Positions 6,718 to 7,958 of a DNA stretch of 7,958 bases are shown here, piece by piece. The notes beneath the pieces are model-generated. The model did not search any database. It worked only from the letters and a program-made list of their open reading frames with translations, and had not been told where the DNA came from. The first letter of the stretch is position 1, and the number at the start of each line of letters is the position of its first letter. Source of the stretch: JBFXEO01 sp050180015 (GTDB lineage Bacteria; Bacteroidota; Bacteroidia; Bacteroidales; Tenuifilaceae); assembly GCA_050180015.1 (NCBI GenBank), contig JBFXEO010000140.1, positions 1 through 7,958 on the forward strand, read 5' to 3'. The translations under genes and the position numbers were made by a program.

Positions 6718-6771
6718 TGGAAATATTTTGTGTTGCCGATTTTACCTGGATACAGTTAAACCTTGCAATCA

Positions 6772-7958
6772 ATGGAATACATGGACAAGCTTAAGTTAGT
6801 GCGTAGTCAGATGGAAGGGAACGGGCTACATGCGTACATAATTTTTCATAGCGATCCGCACATTAGCGAGTATATCCCGGAGTATTGGAAAATTCGCGAA
6901 TGGGTATCGGGCTTCAACGGTTCCGCCGGTACACTTGTAGTTACTACCAGTAAAGTGGCAATATGGCTCGATTCCCGTTACTTTTTACAGGCAGAGCAAC
7001 AGCTTGCCGGTACTGGCATAGAGATTTGCAAAATGGGATTACCCGGCACTCCGGATATTATCAGCTGGTTATCTCAAGCGTTAGAGAAGGGTAGTACCGT
7101 TGGGTTCGATGGGCTGCTCGTTTCGTTGAATACCGCCCGCACGTATATTGATAGCCTTAAGGAGAACGGGTTTCTATGTAACCCAATTATCGACTTAGTA
7201 TCAAAGCTGTGGGTTGATCGCCCGGCTTTACCGGATGGCAAGGTTTTCATCCACGAGATGGAATTTGCCAGGGTTACGGTTGCCGGAAAGTTAGCTGCAA
7301 TTCGCGAAAAGATGCGGGATCGTAAGGCCACATCGTACTTAATGTGTTCGTTGGATGAAATTTGCTGGACATTTAATATCCGGGGTTCCGATATTTTGTA
7401 TAATCCGGTAGTTACCAGCTATGCCTTTGTTGATGATAAAGATGCCATACTTTTTGTCGATAGGGGTAAGCTGGAGCCAGATGTGTTTGATAGGTTGATA
7501 GATTTGGGGGTTACTGTGAAGGATTACCCCGAGGTGTTTAAGTTTGCTGCTGAGCTGGATAAAAAGAACATTCTGGCAATAGATCCGGCCAAAACAAATT
7601 ATGTGGTTTACACCCATATTCCTTCCCGTGTAAAAGTAGTTGAAACAGCCGGTATTGCAGCCGAAATAAAGACACATAAAAGCTCGGAGGTAGTTGATGG
7701 AATTCGGCAGGCAATGGTTCAGGATGGGATTGCCATGGTTGAGTTCCTTTACTGGCTCGATAGAAATGTTGGCGACACTGAAATTACAGAACTATCTGTA
7801 GGCGATAAACTGTTGGAACTTAGGCGCAAGCAGCAGTATTTTGTTTCGGAAAGTTTTAATCCCATAGTGGCTATGCCGACCATGGTGCCATTGTACATTA
7901 CAGTGCATCGCCCGAAACTAATTATTCCATTAAAAACAGCGGTTTTTTGTTGATAGAT
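6772..7958 (+). CDS. pepP: Xaa-Pro aminopeptidase (M24B, PepP family), frameshifted near 7872 and cut by window end
   Basis: This is a cytoplasmic metallo-aminopeptidase family that removes N-terminal residues preceding proline. The N-terminal creatinase-like domain is clear: SDPHISEYIPEYWKIREW, SGFNGSAGTLVVT and WLDSRYFLQAEQQL in about the first 85 residues, then KMGLPGTPDI. The second creatinase-like part contains WTFNIRGSDI, YNPVV and DPAKTNYVVY, and the catalytic domain begins at about EIKTHKSSEVVDGIRQAMVQDGIAMVEFLYWL. As written, the frame passes FNPIVA, turns to unrelated residues and stops with TGA at 7951-7953. From 7872 the +1-shifted frame continues the family sequence (YADHGAIVHYSASPETNY, then SGFLLID) to the last base. 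One T therefore seems missing from GTGGC(T)TATGCC. The final Asp (7956-7958) would be the first metal ligand; the remaining ligands lie outside. Family members of this type are about 590 residues long. The ATG at 6772 gives the usual N-terminal length; a TTG at 6763 and an ATG at 6781 are alternatives. Confidence 0.9.

Noticed and set aside
7339..7677. 112-codon minus-strand open frame within the aminopeptidase gene
   Set aside because: It is Cys/Tyr/Ile-rich with no recognisable domain and lies antisense to a well conserved protein region.
7867..7875. Programmed ribosomal frameshift in the aminopeptidase gene
   Set aside because: There is no slippery heptamer, no obvious downstream hairpin, and no precedent in the PepP family known to me; a sequence error or mutation is simpler.

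Overview
The window looks like chromosomal DNA of a Bacteroidota bacterium, probably from the Bacteroidales/Marinilabiliales side, although the order is a guess. The signs are a TonB-dependent receptor with an N-terminal carboxypeptidase-regulatory-like domain, a large soluble hybrid histidine kinase, weak or absent Shine-Dalgarno sites, and upstream boxes fitting the Bacteroidota promoter element TAnnTTTG. It carries five protein genes, three complete and two cut by the window ends. I see no tRNA, rRNA, CRISPR array, insertion sequence or phage gene.

Layout. Positions 1-395 (minus) hold most of an ArsC-type low-molecular-weight phosphatase/arsenate reductase homologue whose P-loop nucleophile cysteine is read as serine. 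A divergent intergenic region of about 210 bp follows, with a promoter candidate on each strand. Positions 606-3101 (plus) encode an 831-residue outer-membrane TonB-dependent receptor. A very small ribbon-helix-helix-like DNA-binding protein (3109-3309, minus) converges on it with 7 bp between the stop codons. An AT-rich stretch of about 480 bp (3310-3791) has no convincing gene but contains a promoter candidate, an imperfect direct repeat and a short peptide frame that may be a relic. Positions 3792-6629 (plus) encode a cytoplasmic hybrid sensor kinase (PAS-PAS-PAS-GAF-HisKA-HATPase-REC). After 140 bp a PepP-family Xaa-Pro aminopeptidase starts at 6772. It runs to the window end but carries an apparent 1-bp deletion at about 7872.

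The genes do not form an obvious pathway. Each appears to be its own transcription unit, with its own spacer and often its own promoter-like box. Nothing in the sequence ties the kinase to the receptor or to the peptidase. The points most worth a second look are the Cys-to-Ser change in the ArsC homologue, the frameshift in the aminopeptidase, and the orphan small DNA-binding protein next to a long AT-rich spacer. I do not see strong evidence for a wholly new multi-gene system here.
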